In this document: positions 8,936 through 18,681 of the stretch, piece by piece
How positions within the stretch are numbered: position 1 is the first letter of the stretch
Layout of the letters: every line of letters starts with the position of its first letter
Assembly (NCBI RefSeq): GCF_002095485.1
Contig: NZ_MLFS01000039.1
Coordinates: forward strand, 1-47,315
Direction of reading: 5' to 3'
Length of the DNA: 47,315 nucleotides
Origin: Pantoea wallisii
GTDB taxonomy: Bacteria > Pseudomonadota > Gammaproteobacteria > Enterobacterales > Enterobacteriaceae
Made by a program: the position numbers and the translations under genes
Notes under the pieces: model-generated
Told to the model about the DNA's origin: nothing
Database searches by the model: none
The model's input: the letters and a program-made list of their open reading frames with translations, nothing else

Positions 8936-9817
8936 ATGACCCGCTCCGCTCTGCCGCTCAACGCCATCCATGCTTTTCTGGTGACTGCCCGCCATCTCAA
9001 TCTGACGCATGCCGCCAGCGAGCTCTGCATCACGCAAGGTGCGGTGAGCCGGAAAGTCGCGACGCTGGAGAGCTGGCTGGGGTTTGCGCTGTTTGAGCGC
9101 CATGCGCGCGGTCTGCGCCTGACCTCACAGGGTGCCGCTTTACTGCCAGAGCTTCAGCAGGGCTATAACCTGCTGGTGCACGCCACAGAAAAAGCCAGCC
9201 GCCGCAACACCACGATTCGCCTTAAGGCTCCCACCTGCGCCATGCGCTGGCTGGTGCCGCGCCTGGTGGCGCTGGAGCAACGGCGCCCGGAGATCCACGT
9301 GGCGCTGACCACCACGCTCGATCACGCCTCGCAACTGGAGAATTATGATGCGGCAATAGTATTTGGTACGCCGCCTGCCGGGGCCATTCGTCTGTTTGAC
9401 GAGCAACTGACGCCGGTGCTGGCCAGTAGCATCGCCGTACCCCAGCACATCAACGATCTGGCGAAGCTGACCTTTCTGCACCCGACCAATGATAAGCGTG
9501 ACTGGCAGCTATGGCTGGAGGGTCAGGCCGTCACGCTGCCGATGGCGCGCAATCAGCACTTCGCGACCATGGATCTCGCGATCAGCGCAGCAATTCAGGG
9601 ATTTGGCGTGACGATAGCGGATATCACGCTGGTGGGAAATGATATTGCGCATCAGCGGTTAATTGCGCCGTTTGCGGCCACGGTAGCCACCGGGGCCGCC
9701 TACAGTTTGCTACGGTGTGCAGAGCAAGATGCGCCACCGTTCCTGACGGAACTGGTGGCGTGGTTGTGTCACTCTCAGAACGAAACCCACTCATCGGCGC
9801 TGGCCGGTTTAGCCTGA
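8936..9817 (+). CDS. LysR-type transcriptional regulator (GcvA/AmpR-like)
   Basis: A 293-residue regulator. The first 60 residues ([40 protein letters not shown]) are the helix-turn-helix of the GcvA/AmpR/DsdC branch of the LysR family. The rest is a periplasmic-binding-protein-like effector domain. GAGG sits 5 nt before the ATG. It diverges from the aminotransferase/amino-acid-binding-protein operon and probably controls it in response to an amino acid (inference). Its last 43 bp overlap the 3' end of the convergent chemoreceptor gene, so the ends SSALAGLA and DEWVSF are encoded by opposite strands of the same DNA. Confidence 0.85.
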   Translation: MTRSALPLNAIHAFLVTARHLNLTHAASELCITQGAVSRKVATLESWLGFALFERHARGLRLTSQGAALLPELQQGYNLLVHATEKASRRNTTIRLKAPTCAMRWLVPRLVALEQRRPEIHVALTTTLDHASQLENYDAAIVFGTPPAGAIRLFDEQLTPVLASSIAVPQHINDLAKLTFLHPTNDKRDWQLWLEGQAVTLPMARNQHFATMDLAISAAIQGFGVTIADITLVGNDIAHQRLIAPFAATVATGAAYSLLRCAEQDAPPFLTELVAWLCHSQNETHSSALAGLA

Positions 9818-11436
9818 GGCGCGCCCGTCAGCACCGGGCGGCGCAGCGGCTGAGCCGGCACGGTGTGGCTAACCGGAGCGCTCTCCGAGAGACGGAACTT
9901 CGCCACGGAAGCCTGCAGCGCCTCCGTCTGACGCTCCAGCGCGCTGGCCGCAGCGGAGACCTGCTCCACCAGTGAGGCGTTCTGCTGGGTGACGCTGTCC
10001 ATTTCTGTTACCGCCGTGCCGACCTGAGAAATGCCTTTGCTCTGCTCTTCAGAGGCCGAGGCGATATGTTTCATGATCTCATTCACATCCTGCACGGATT
10101 TCAGAATGTCATGCATGGTGCTGCCGGCACTGCTCACCAACTCAGATCCCTTCTCCACCCGCACAACGGAGTCCTCAATCAGGCTGGCAATCTCTTTCGC
10201 TGCCCCGGCGCTGCGCTGCGCCAGATTACGCACCTCACTCGCGACCACGGCAAAACCGCGCCCCTGTTCGCCGGCGCGCGCCGCTTCAACGGCCGCATTC
10301 AACGCCAGAATGTTGGTCTGGAAGGCGATGCTGTTGATGACGTTGGTGATCTCCGCAATCTTTTTCGAACTGCCGGAGATGCCCTGCATGGTGGTGACCA
10401 CCTCGCCAACCAGCCGGCCACCCTGCTGCGCAGTACCGGTTGCGGTCTCTGCCAGCGAGCTGGCCTGACGCGCGTTCTCCGCGTTGAATTTTACCGTGGC
10501 CGTTAGCTGCTCCATGCTGGCCGCCGTCTGCTCCAGCGCAGCGGCCTGCTCCTCGGTGCGTGACGAGAGATCATTATTACCGGCAGAGATCTCTGCCGCG
10601 CCGCGATAGATATTCTCGGTACCGCTGCGGATAGCGCTGACGGCTTCACGCAGGCTGTCCTGCATGGCGCTCAGAAGCGGCACCAGTTTGCCTACGCAGT
10701 TGCGGCCCATATCGGCTACCGGCTGGCTGAGATCGCCCTGCGCAATAGTAGAGAAGTGATGGCGGATGCGCTCCAGCGGTTTAACCAGCAGTGCCACCAG
10801 ATAGCGATCGGTAAACAGCAGAATCAGCAAACCCATGACCACCGCAGCCACGATGATCACTTTGGTGATGGAGGTGAGTTTATCGACGGTGACGCGAGTC
10901 TCATCCAGCTTGATGCCGGCCGCCTTGTTAAACGCTTCCGCCGTGGCACCGAACGCGCGGCTCAGCGGTGGCGTGACGTTATTGGCCTGTGCACGCCAGG
11001 CATCCAGCGAGCCGGTTTGCGCCAGCGCCACCTGTGGCGCGATGCCCTCATCCAGCAGCTTTTGCCAGCTGGCAATGACGCTGTTAACCGTATCCGGGTC
11101 CATCGGGCCCGGCGCCATGGCTTTGAACTGCGTTAACTGCTCTTGCATGTTACTGAGCGCCTGCTGCACCGGCGCAAAGGCATCCGGTGCCGGCGCGTTA
11201 CCGGCCGTACGCCCATCCATTACGCGGGAGAGCCTGGTGACAACGCGGAAATATTGATCGTTGCCTTTGCTCAACACCGTCATCTGATTGACCAGCTGAC
11301 GATCAATATCATTGCCTTCGCCCAGTGCGTTGAGCGAGTGGACGCTAAACAGCCCGACCCCACACCATAACAGGCAGAACAAGCCGAGAATGGTCAACAT
11401 AACTGCGCGAATCGTGAAGTTTTTTAAGATACCCAT
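9775..11436 (-). CDS. Methyl-accepting chemotaxis protein (Tar/Tsr-type)
   Basis: A 553-residue transmembrane chemoreceptor. An N-terminal membrane helix (about residues 8-30) and a second (about 190-212) flank a periplasmic four-helix-bundle domain. A HAMP region ([22 protein letters not shown]) and a long cytoplasmic coiled coil follow. The conserved signalling tip is intact: [20 protein letters not shown] then [20 protein letters not shown]. The C-terminus ends DEWVSF, resembling the xWxxF tether of Tar and Tsr (NWETF) that recruits the adaptation enzymes CheR and CheB. AGGGA lies 7 nt before the start. The ligand is not identifiable. Its place beside orphan peptide and amino-acid binding proteins makes a role in sensing those plausible (inference). 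Confidence 0.93.
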   Translation of the reverse strand: MGILKNFTIRAVMLTILGLFCLLWCGVGLFSVHSLNALGEGNDIDRQLVNQMTVLSKGNDQYFRVVTRLSRVMDGRTAGNAPAPDAFAPVQQALSNMQEQLTQFKAMAPGPMDPDTVNSVIASWQKLLDEGIAPQVALAQTGSLDAWRAQANNVTPPLSRAFGATAEAFNKAAGIKLDETRVTVDKLTSITKVIIVAAVVMGLLILLFTDRYLVALLVKPLERIRHHFSTIAQGDLSQPVADMGRNCVGKLVPLLSAMQDSLREAVSAIRSGTENIYRGAAEISAGNNDLSSRTEEQAAALEQTAASMEQLTATVKFNAENARQASSLAETATGTAQQGGRLVGEVVTTMQGISGSSKKIAEITNVINSIAFQTNILALNAAVEAARAGEQGRGFAVVASEVRNLAQRSAGAAKEIASLIEDSVVRVEKGSELVSSAGSTMHDILKSVQDVNEIMKHIASASEEQSKGISQVGTAVTEMDSVTQQNASLVEQVSAAASALERQTEALQASVAKFRLSESAPVSHTVPAQPLRRPVLTGAPQAKPASADEWVSF

Positions 11437-11649
11437 ACATAATTCCCTGGAGTGAAACGCGAAGGAGGCCCGAAAACATCAGGCATAATGCGTTTATCGG
11501 CAGCGAATCGGGAAAATGTAACTGTTTTGTAAACTAATAAATTGCTGATTAGCCATGACGGCAGACACAGCGCGTCTCCACAAAATCAGCGGGATAGGCG
11601 CAAATTTGCCTTAAGAATGGGTTTGCGCCGTTTCATGATTAGCAGGCTA

Positions 11650-13164
11650 TTAAAGCCTGACGTGGCTGCGCATCATCAGACGGAACAGCCGCAGCCGCCG
11701 GCGCATAAAGCGCGCCCTGAGCACCGCCTGCGGTTTACCCTCACTCCCGAACGCCATCGTGAGATCTTCGCCCGGTCGCCAGACCGGCCAGTCGATCTCC
11801 CCCTGCAGCCGGTAGCTGAAGGCGCTGGCATCGCGCGCAAATGCCACCCAAAATGCGCTGACGCGTGCGGCAAAATCGCGGTCATTGGCGGTGTAAGCAC
11901 GCTCTGCCGGCTGCAGCGTGCCCAGCGTGTTAAAGACATAAGGGATCTCGTTGCCGTGCCAGGTGCCGTGTGGATAGAGATCGCGGGCGTTTTCGGAGAC
12001 GTAATCAAACCAGTAGCGCCACGCCGGCATGCCGATACTGTGCTGGGATTGCGCAACCAGCAGCGGCATGACGGTAAAGGCCATATCGCGCGCCACCGCG
12101 CGGCCCAGCAGCGCATCGTCATGAATATCGTAAAGCCATTTGATCAGGCGATAGCTGAAGCGGCTTTTGCTGCGCATCTGCGCCAGCACCGCAGTAGCAT
12201 CCACGCCAAAATAGTCAAGCACGCTGGCTTCATCGCTATTGCTGCCAACCATCAGCGGTACCCGATGCTGTTTGCCGGCCATAAAGGTCTCCAGCATCGG
12301 TTTGGGTAACACTGCATCGCCGCTGATCGCTACCGGGCCCAGCGCCAGCGGGCGCTGTAGTGGCCAGAACCGATCGGCGGGCAGCGCACGTAGCTGCTCA
12401 GCGCTGACGTTTTCCGTCAGGCCAAAGTGTGTTGCCACCTGCACACCGATCGCTTGCGCCTTGTGCTGCGGAACATCGGGCAGGCTGTAGGCGCTCTGCA
12501 CGATGCCTTTATGAAACAGCCCTTCTGCCAGCGGTGAGCAGCACAGCGACAGCACGCTGCGCGCCCCGGAGGATTCGCCAAACAGCGTAATGTTATGACG
12601 ATCGCCACCAAACGCCGGAATATTGCGCTGGATCCACTGCAGCGCCGCAATCTGATCCAGCAGCGCGAAGTTATTGACCACGGCACCCGGTGGATATTGT
12701 GCATCCAGCGCCGGATGGGAGAAGAAGCCAAAGTGCCCGAGGCGATAGTTGAGCGTCACCACAATGACGCCCTGCGCGGCCAGCGCCTTGCCGCGATAAG
12801 GATCGAGGCTGCCGGCACCAATGGTAAAGCCGCCTCCGTGCAGCCACACCATCACCGGCAGCGGCGTGGCGGGTTCTGTGTCTGGCGTCCAGATATTCAG
12901 ATAGAGACAATCTTCGCTAAACCGGCCGGGATCGCCCCCGCCTGCGGCCACGCAATAATCACGGCTTTGCCAGCTGGCATCGCCCCATTGCGTAGCATCC
13001 CGCACCGATTGCCATGGCGCGACCGGCTGTGGCGGACGCCAGCGCAGCTCACCTGTCGGGGCAGCGGCATAAGGTATCCCTTTGAAAACATAAATATCTT
13101 CATCCATCTGGCCTCTGAGTTCACCTTCGGCAGTAGTGATACTCAGACGTCGTTCGTTTTTCAT
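11650..13164 (-). CDS. Carboxylesterase, type B (PnbA-like)
   Basis: A 504-residue alpha/beta-hydrolase of the type-B carboxylesterase/cholinesterase family, which cleaves carboxylic esters. Seen: FKGIPYAAAPTGELRWRPPQ near the N-terminus, EDCLYLNIW, the oxyanion-hole segment VMVWLHGGGFTIGAGS, and the nucleophile elbow TLFGESSGARSV with Ser at about residue 198. The catalytic acid and His should follow around the NSDEASV and HGNEIPYVF blocks. There is no signal peptide, so it is cytoplasmic. I chose MKNERR at 13164 because AGGGA lies 7 nt upstream; seven residues earlier there is another ATG with a poorly spaced site. It diverges from the DoxX-like gene. The natural substrate is unknown. Confidence 0.88.
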   Translation of the reverse strand: MKNERRLSITTAEGELRGQMDEDIYVFKGIPYAAAPTGELRWRPPQPVAPWQSVRDATQWGDASWQSRDYCVAAGGGDPGRFSEDCLYLNIWTPDTEPATPLPVMVWLHGGGFTIGAGSLDPYRGKALAAQGVIVVTLNYRLGHFGFFSHPALDAQYPPGAVVNNFALLDQIAALQWIQRNIPAFGGDRHNITLFGESSGARSVLSLCCSPLAEGLFHKGIVQSAYSLPDVPQHKAQAIGVQVATHFGLTENVSAEQLRALPADRFWPLQRPLALGPVAISGDAVLPKPMLETFMAGKQHRVPLMVGSNSDEASVLDYFGVDATAVLAQMRSKSRFSYRLIKWLYDIHDDALLGRAVARDMAFTVMPLLVAQSQHSIGMPAWRYWFDYVSENARDLYPHGTWHGNEIPYVFNTLGTLQPAERAYTANDRDFAARVSAFWVAFARDASAFSYRLQGEIDWPVWRPGEDLTMAFGSEGKPQAVLRARFMRRRLRLFRLMMRSHVRL

Positions 13165-13355
13165 CTCGGGTTCCCTGTTAAGCATCGTTCCATTATTTGC
13201 AGGCCTCAGGCGAATGTCTATGTTTTGAAAGCATTTGCAGATTAAGCCGAATAAGCGACCAATTCCTTGAACAACTTCATCAAATTTTTTGGTTAACCCC
13301 CTGCATGCCCTTTGTTTTAAGGTTGCAAGTTAACCTGGCGCGATGGAGAGACGCG

Positions 13356-13790
13356 ATGGTCAGTGGCATCAATCAGCTGTTCAACCGGATGAGCGATCAC
13401 CCGGATTTAGGTAAGCTGCTGTTACGTCTGACATTTGGCGGACTGCTACTGTTTCATGGCGAATTCAAAGTAGTGCATGGCGTTGGCTGGATCGCGCACA
13501 TGCTGGCTGCGAAAGGCCTGCCAGGTTTCATCGCTTACGGTGCTTACATCGGGGAAATTGTGGCACCCGCAATGGTGATCGTCGGGTTAATGACGCGTCC
13601 TGCCGCGTTTGTGATGGCGATAAACATGCTGGTCGCTACGCTGTTGGTAAAGATGGGCGCCCTCTGGCATCGCACGGATGTAGGTGCATGGTCGCTGGAA
13701 ACGGAAGTGCTTTACCTGCTGGGCGCACTCGCCATTATGTTTTTGGGTGCCGGGAAGTACACGCTGGTGCGTGATGCGCGCTTGCAATAG
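13356..13790 (+). CDS. DoxX-family inner-membrane protein
   Basis: A 144-residue membrane protein of the DoxX/DoxD family. Four hydrophobic helices are visible: LLLRLTFGGLLLFHGEFKVV, a stretch around IAYGAYIGEIVAPAMVIVGL, AFVMAINMLVATLLVKMG and VLYLLGALAIMFLGAG. Members sit in the inner membrane and have been linked to redox and sulfur stress, but most have no proven activity. The start is the ATG at 13356, 5 nt after GGAGAG; earlier in-frame starts would add an unrelated non-family extension. It diverges from the carboxylesterase gene (191 bp gap) and stands alone. Confidence 0.85.
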   Translation: MVSGINQLFNRMSDHPDLGKLLLRLTFGGLLLFHGEFKVVHGVGWIAHMLAAKGLPGFIAYGAYIGEIVAPAMVIVGLMTRPAAFVMAINMLVATLLVKMGALWHRTDVGAWSLETEVLYLLGALAIMFLGAGKYTLVRDARLQ

Positions 13791-13854
13791 TGTTCATAAG
13801 AAACATAGCCGGTCCGCTAACGAGGTGCTTTCACGTTACGGACCGGTTCTCTCT

Positions 13855-15192
13855 TCAGGCAATCCCGCAGCGCGTCAGGCTACGCTGTTGGGTTTGCTGA
13901 TACAGCGCCATTTCGTCCTGTACGGGCGCGCCCAGTGCGGCTTCAAAATCGGCCCGGCTGGCGTTACCTGCGCTGCGCGCCTGGCTTTCACTTCCCAGAT
14001 TTGACTGGAAAATTCCGGCGGCGCTGACCGGCAGAAAATCCTCATACACAATGGGCTCAGCCTGTAACCGTCCTTCTGCCAACAGCTGCGCAATGCTTTC
14101 ACCGGCGCGCGGTGGCTGCTGCTCTCCGCTTTCCGTCAGCCGATAGCGGAACCACGCCAGCTCCTGCTCGCGCAGCGCCTGTTCATCATCCGGAAACTCA
14201 CTAAACACCGCGCTCAGGTGTTGCTGATGCTGCTGATTGTCACTGCCGCTACCCGCCTCAGCCAGCAGACGGTCATATAGCGCCCGGCCTTTCGGCGTCA
14301 GCGCCGCGCCGCGCTGTTCAATTTCACCAAATCGCGCGGTGTGCGTTCCCGGCGCGCCATCATTAAACTGCACCGTCTCCTCCAGCGCTTTAAAGCTGGT
14401 TTGACGCAGCAAAATCGGTACCGCACGCTGCGGCGGGCCTTCAATCAGCATTTTTGGCTCAATACCGCGTGACGGCATGAGGGCCTGCACACGATCGATA
14501 TCCAGCGTACGCGGAGTTAAGTGGTTGATATGGCAACCGCGGAAACAGACGACATCCGCAATCAGCCGGTGCTGCTGGCTCAGCGCGCGGTAGGTGGCGC
14601 TGTCCACCGTGGTGTGCGCGTGCCAGCGGAAGGTCTCCAGCGCCTCCTGCACGAAACGCGCCGCCTCAGTGGCGTTCAGGCCGCCCTGCTGTTGATGCTG
14701 CGCAATCAGGGCGCGACAGCCTGGCGTGAAGATATCACGGGCCGCCAGAATGTCGGCGGCCCTGGCGCGCAGCGCATCGTCGTCAATCAGCTCCAGCCGC
14801 AACAGCGAGGTAAAGACGCGAAAAGGATTGCGCCGTAAAGCACGATCGGTCACCGGGCGGAACGCGGTGGAGTGGACCGGCACGCCGGCCTGCGAGAGAT
14901 CGTAGTAGCCGACCGGCTCCATGCCCATGATGGCAAACATTTGCCGCAGGGTACTGAGCTCGGCGGCGGTGCCCACGCGGATCGCGCCGTGGCGCTCAAC
15001 GCTTAGCCGGCTGAGCTCATCAGCGGCGGCGAGACGATTTTTCAGTTCGGGGTGCGCTTCCAGCGTACGATCGTTAACGGCGGTAACCAGCTGCGTCAGC
15101 GTGCCATACTGCGGCACCTCCTGCTGGTACATGTTTGACATTGCCTGAGAGAACAGCGTGCGGATGGCATCGCTGGTGAGAAAGTTATCCAT
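13855..15192 (-). CDS. hglS: 2-oxoadipate dioxygenase/decarboxylase (YdcJ/HglS)
   Basis: A 445-residue enzyme homologous along its whole length to E. coli YdcJ (447 residues). That family (DUF1338) includes HglS, a non-haem Fe(II) enzyme converting 2-oxoadipate to D-2-hydroxyglutarate in D-lysine breakdown (established for Pseudomonas putida HglS). Seen: QEVPQYGTL, VERHGAIRVGTA, QAGVPVHSTAFRPV (a metal His), FRVFTSLLRLEL, HINHLTPRTLDIDRV, QTSFKALEETV and TARFGEIEQRGAALTPKGR. I chose the ATG at 15192 because GAGG lies just upstream; an earlier GTG lies inside that site. No other lysine-catabolism gene is adjacent, so the role in this organism is inferred. Confidence 0.92.
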   Translation of the reverse strand: MDNFLTSDAIRTLFSQAMSNMYQQEVPQYGTLTQLVTAVNDRTLEAHPELKNRLAAADELSRLSVERHGAIRVGTAAELSTLRQMFAIMGMEPVGYYDLSQAGVPVHSTAFRPVTDRALRRNPFRVFTSLLRLELIDDDALRARAADILAARDIFTPGCRALIAQHQQQGGLNATEAARFVQEALETFRWHAHTTVDSATYRALSQQHRLIADVVCFRGCHINHLTPRTLDIDRVQALMPSRGIEPKMLIEGPPQRAVPILLRQTSFKALEETVQFNDGAPGTHTARFGEIEQRGAALTPKGRALYDRLLAEAGSGSDNQQHQQHLSAVFSEFPDDEQALREQELAWFRYRLTESGEQQPPRAGESIAQLLAEGRLQAEPIVYEDFLPVSAAGIFQSNLGSESQARSAGNASRADFEAALGAPVQDEMALYQQTQQRSLTRCGIA

Positions 15193-15280
15193 GGATATCA
15201 CCTCGGACTAAAGGGTCGCTGCTACTGTAGATCAACCCTTTAGCGCCGGGTGAGAATTTCACAAAACTGTGATCGCTCTG

Positions 15281-16615
15281 TCACTCAGTATGGCATGGCG
15301 GGTTACTAAAGCGGCACTTCAGCACCAGCATCACGCTGGTGAGCACGGCGGGAATCGCCAGCAGTAAAAAGATTTGGCTGAATGACCAGCCCAGCGACAG
15401 CAGTTCTGCGCCGGCAAAGGCGCTGATGATGGCACCCACGCGCCCGACGCCGTGCATCCAGCTGGAGCCGGTGGCGCGCGCATGAGTGGGATAGTAGCTG
15501 GCAGAGAGCGCATTCATGCCGGTATTGGCACCGTTAAAGCAGAAGCCGCTGCAGAAGGCGATGCCGCTCATCAACCCAACCTGCGCGGGAGAGAATCCCA
15601 GCGCAACGATGGCGATGCCACCGCAGAAATAGATGATGGCCAGTGCCAGGTTGGCGTTGATGCGGTCCATCAGCCAGCCGGCAAATAACGACCCCACCGT
15701 GCCGCCCGCCTGATACATCGCCGTGACGATTGCCGCTTCCGTCACCGACATGCCAAGCGTATTGATCAGCGAAGGCAACCAGCTGCCAATCAAATAGACC
15801 AGGAACAGGCCCATAAAATAGCCGCCCCACAGCATCGTACTGCCAAACAGGTAACGGCGTGACAGTACCGTTGCCACCGCACTGTGTTGAGCCGCTGGCG
15901 GTTCGCTGCGGTGGAAATCACAGCCCGGTGTCACGGCGCCCGGCAGCATCCGCTCCAGCACCGCATGAATACGCGTGGCGGGCGCGCGACGGCTAATCAG
16001 AAAACGAACGGACTCCGGCAGGCCGCGCAGCAGAAACGGCAGGACCAGCAGCGGCAGTACGCCGCCCATGAACATCACCGAGTGCCAGTCATAGCGTGGC
16101 AGCAGCCAGGAGGCAGCAAAACCACCGGAGGCCGCGCCAAAGGTGAAACCGCAGAACACTACGGTAATAATGAACGAGCGGCGCCGCTCTGGTGCATACT
16201 CCGCCACCAGCGTGCCGACGTTAGGCATTGCCGCGCCCAGCCCCAACCCGGTCAGAAAGCGAAACACCATCATCTGTTCGATGTTCTGCGCCATCGCCGT
16301 GGCCAGCGTCCAGAGGCCAAAAAACAGCACGCTGAGCAGGATCATGACCCTGCGGCCGTAGCGATCGGCCAGCGGACCGGCCACCATCGCCCCTAGCGCG
16401 AGGCCAATCAGAGCGGCGCTGATCACCGCGCCCAGTTGATGATTGGTTACGCCCCAGCTGGCTTTAAGCGTTGGCGCGATAAAGCCCATTAGCGCAATAT
16501 CCATGCCATCCAGCGCCACCACGATGAAGCACAGTGCAATTAAGCGTTTTTGCCAGCGGCTTAGCGCACGCTGATTAATGAGCTGGCGGACGTCTGGGGC
16601 TTCAACGCTGGTCAC
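15281..16615 (-). CDS. MFS transporter, aromatic acid:H+ symporter (PcaK-like) family
   Basis: A 444-residue inner-membrane transporter of the aromatic acid:H+ symporter branch of the major facilitator superfamily, whose members take up 4-hydroxybenzoate, protocatechuate and related compounds. Seen: ALDGMDIALMGFIAPTLKASWG (helix 1), with the DGxD motif needed for activity in PcaK, GPLADRYGRRVMIL in loop 2-3, FRFLTGLGLGAAMPN in helix 4, and GWLMDRINAN in loop 8-9. A GTG start is supported by AGGAG 7 nt upstream. It diverges from a PcaQ-like regulator, 308 bp away, consistent with control by an aromatic effector. The substrate is inferred, not shown. Confidence 0.87.
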   Translation of the reverse strand: MTSVEAPDVRQLINQRALSRWQKRLIALCFIVVALDGMDIALMGFIAPTLKASWGVTNHQLGAVISAALIGLALGAMVAGPLADRYGRRVMILLSVLFFGLWTLATAMAQNIEQMMVFRFLTGLGLGAAMPNVGTLVAEYAPERRRSFIITVVFCGFTFGAASGGFAASWLLPRYDWHSVMFMGGVLPLLVLPFLLRGLPESVRFLISRRAPATRIHAVLERMLPGAVTPGCDFHRSEPPAAQHSAVATVLSRRYLFGSTMLWGGYFMGLFLVYLIGSWLPSLINTLGMSVTEAAIVTAMYQAGGTVGSLFAGWLMDRINANLALAIIYFCGGIAIVALGFSPAQVGLMSGIAFCSGFCFNGANTGMNALSASYYPTHARATGSSWMHGVGRVGAIISAFAGAELLSLGWSFSQIFLLLAIPAVLTSVMLVLKCRFSNPPCHTE

Positions 16616-16923
16616 GGTACCACTCCTGCACTTTCATCGTTTAATCATCAGTTTTGGTAAAAAAAACGGCGCTTATGATAGCGCATCGTTAACAATAACC
16701 GTCACCCTTTTTAAGTGAAATTGAGAATTATTCAAACTTTGCATGCATAACGCGTTGATATGACAGAGGGTAATAAGACGGGTGCAACCGTGTTTTATCA
16801 ATAAACCTTGTAAAACAGGGAGTTATTTTCCTGCGGTACATCGTGCTGATTTGTTAAGATGATTCTGCAACTAAGTTAACAAAATTTTAATTTAACGGTT
16901 GCTGAGGCAAGGTATAACTCACT
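16616..16923. promoter_or_regulatory. Divergent region between pcaK-like and pcaQ-like genes
   Basis: This 308-bp AT-rich gap must hold the promoters of both divergent genes. I looked for the ATAACC-N4-GGTTAA pattern described for PcaQ in alpha-proteobacteria and found only half-matches (ATAACC at about 16696). No gene or RNA is visible in it. Confidence 0.5.
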
Positions 16924-17856
16924 ATGTTTGAGGCTATGAATAAAAATAATCTTTTTAATCAGCGCATTCGCCTGCGCCATCTGCACACCTTTGTTGCCGT
17001 TGCGCAGCAAGGTACTCTGGGCCGCGCCGCTGAAACCCTCAACCTCAGCCAGCCGGCCCTCTCAAAAACGCTTAATGAGCTGGAAGAGCTGGCCGGAGCG
17101 CGGCTGCTTGAACGCGGGCGCCTTGGCGCGCAGCTCACTACGGCCGGTGAACAGTTTTTAACGCATGCGGTGAAAGTGCTGGATGCGCTCAACCATGCCG
17201 GTCAAAGCCTTAACGCGCCGGCTCCCGGCCGGCCGGTGGTTATTAGGTTGGGTGCGCTCACCACTGCGGCGATGGGTATGCTGCCACAGATCCTCGACCG
17301 CTTTCATGAGCAGCAGCCCAATACCACGGTTCAGGTTGCTACGCTGCACAACAATGTGCTGCTGGCGGGACTGCGTGCCGGTGAGTTTGATATTGGCATT
17401 GGCCGCATGGCAGGCAGTGAGATGATGGCCGGACTGACCTATGAGCTGCTGTTTCTGGAGTCACTCAATCTGGTAGTGCGCCCGGAGCATCCGCTGCTAA
17501 GTGACAATGTCACCCTGTCGCGCGCGATGCAGTGGCCGGTAGTGATTTCGCCTGAAGGGACCGCGCCGCGCCGTATTGCCCAGCATATGCTGGAGGAACA
17601 GGGCTGCTCACTGCCGGCAAACTGCGTTGAGACCTCTTCAACCTCACTGGCACGGCAGCTGGCGCTACGCTATGACTACGTGTGGTTTGTCCCTTCCGGC
17701 GCGGTAAAAGAGGATTTGAGTCACCGCGCGCTTCAGGCGCTGCCAATCGCCTCTCCGGGGCCCGGTGAGCCAGTGGGGATCATTACCCGCAGCGGTAGCC
17801 ACCTCAATCTCAGTGCAGAAGTACTGATGGCGACAATCCGTAAATTCCATAGCTAG
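16924..17856 (+). CDS. LysR-type regulator, PcaQ-like
   Basis: A 310-residue LysR regulator. Its start (IRLRHLHTFVAVAQQGTLGR then AAETLNLSQPALSKTLNELE) and the following GARLLERGRLGAQLTTAGE match the PcaQ/GbpR group, which activates protocatechuate and related aromatic-acid genes. Effector-binding-domain segments such as IRLGALTTAAMGMLPQIL and FDIGIGRM are also typical of the group. The ATG at 16924 has AAGG 11 nt upstream; a second ATG at 16936 is possible. It diverges from the PcaK-like transporter, its likely target. Its stop overlaps the convergent smrA stop by 4 nt (CTAG). No protocatechuate dioxygenase genes are in the window. Confidence 0.85.
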   Translation: MFEAMNKNNLFNQRIRLRHLHTFVAVAQQGTLGRAAETLNLSQPALSKTLNELEELAGARLLERGRLGAQLTTAGEQFLTHAVKVLDALNHAGQSLNAPAPGRPVVIRLGALTTAAMGMLPQILDRFHEQQPNTTVQVATLHNNVLLAGLRAGEFDIGIGRMAGSEMMAGLTYELLFLESLNLVVRPEHPLLSDNVTLSRAMQWPVVISPEGTAPRRIAQHMLEEQGCSLPANCVETSSTSLARQLALRYDYVWFVPSGAVKEDLSHRALQALPIASPGPGEPVGIITRSGSHLNLSAEVLMATIRKFHS

Positions 17857-18419
17857 CGGCTGCGCTTTGCATGCCGCTCCCGGTTATCCAGCCGCGCTTT
17901 ATCGGTTTTACGCAGGCCGACATAGAGCGCGCCTGCCCCGCCGTGCTGCGGCTGCGCCATACAGAATGTCTGCACATCATCAAACTGCTGTAACCAGCGC
18001 GCAACATAGCTGCGAACGATATTGGCATGGGATTCGTCATTGCCCCCTTTACCGTGAATGATGAGCAGGTTGCGCAGGCCCTGCTTATGCGCTTCCAGCA
18101 TAAAACTGAACAGCGATTGACGGCAGGTCTCTACTGGCTGCCGCAGCAAATTAAGGCTGGCGTCGAGATCATATTTTCCCAACCGCAGTTTATCCAGCAC
18201 GCCCTGCTGGATACCGTCGGCTTTGTACTCCAGCGGCGTGGTGAGCGGGATGATCTCGAGAAAGCCGCGCGTCAGAAAGTTCTCTGGCGGTGCGTCTGGC
18301 TGCGTTTGTGCTGCTGCCTTCGCTGAGGGCACGCGCAGCCACTGTGTATTGGCGCAATTTTTCAGTGGCGTTACATCGCCCATGGCATCCCGAAACAGAT
18401 CTTCATCATCAAGGTTCAT
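17853..18419 (-). CDS. smrA: SmrA, Smr-domain DNA endonuclease-like protein
   Basis: A 188-residue homologue of E. coli SmrA (187 residues). Seen: MNLDDEDLFRDAMGDVTPLK at the N-terminus, LDKLRLGKYDLDASLNLLRQ at the start of the Smr domain, GLRNLLIIHGKGGNDESHAN, and a C-terminal PQHGGAGALYVGLRK, ending RHAKRSR as in E. coli. Smr domains bind branched or nicked nucleic acid, and SmrA has reported nickase activity. The start at 18419 is set by this N-terminal match; an upstream in-frame start would add 18 unconserved residues. It converges on the PcaQ-like gene. Confidence 0.95.
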   Translation of the reverse strand: MNLDDEDLFRDAMGDVTPLKNCANTQWLRVPSAKAAAQTQPDAPPENFLTRGFLEIIPLTTPLEYKADGIQQGVLDKLRLGKYDLDASLNLLRQPVETCRQSLFSFMLEAHKQGLRNLLIIHGKGGNDESHANIVRSYVARWLQQFDDVQTFCMAQPQHGGAGALYVGLRKTDKARLDNRERHAKRSR

Positions 18420-18681
18420 GGTGTTCACTCCTGCCGGGTGTTGAACTGGGCCGATTGTCAGGCTTAAAAGCAAAATCTTAGCAAAGGTTATTGCACATCA
18501 CATCTGTCACTTTTTGCGCAGCGGCAATAGGGGGCCACCTGTAAAAATGGCAAGAAATCGTTCCAGATCAAATCAGGCACCGCGGTATGTATGCTTCAAA
18601 GCCGCGAATACACAACATTTGTGAGGTTTTGATCATTAATACTGCTCGGATGAGTTCACATAGCAGGGAAAAATGTTAAAA

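Noticed and set aside
11437..11649. Small gene or RNA between the chemoreceptor and esterase genes
   Set aside because: Only a short AGGCT-N5-AGCCT-like stem and AT-rich sequence are visible; nothing with a ribosome site and plausible product.
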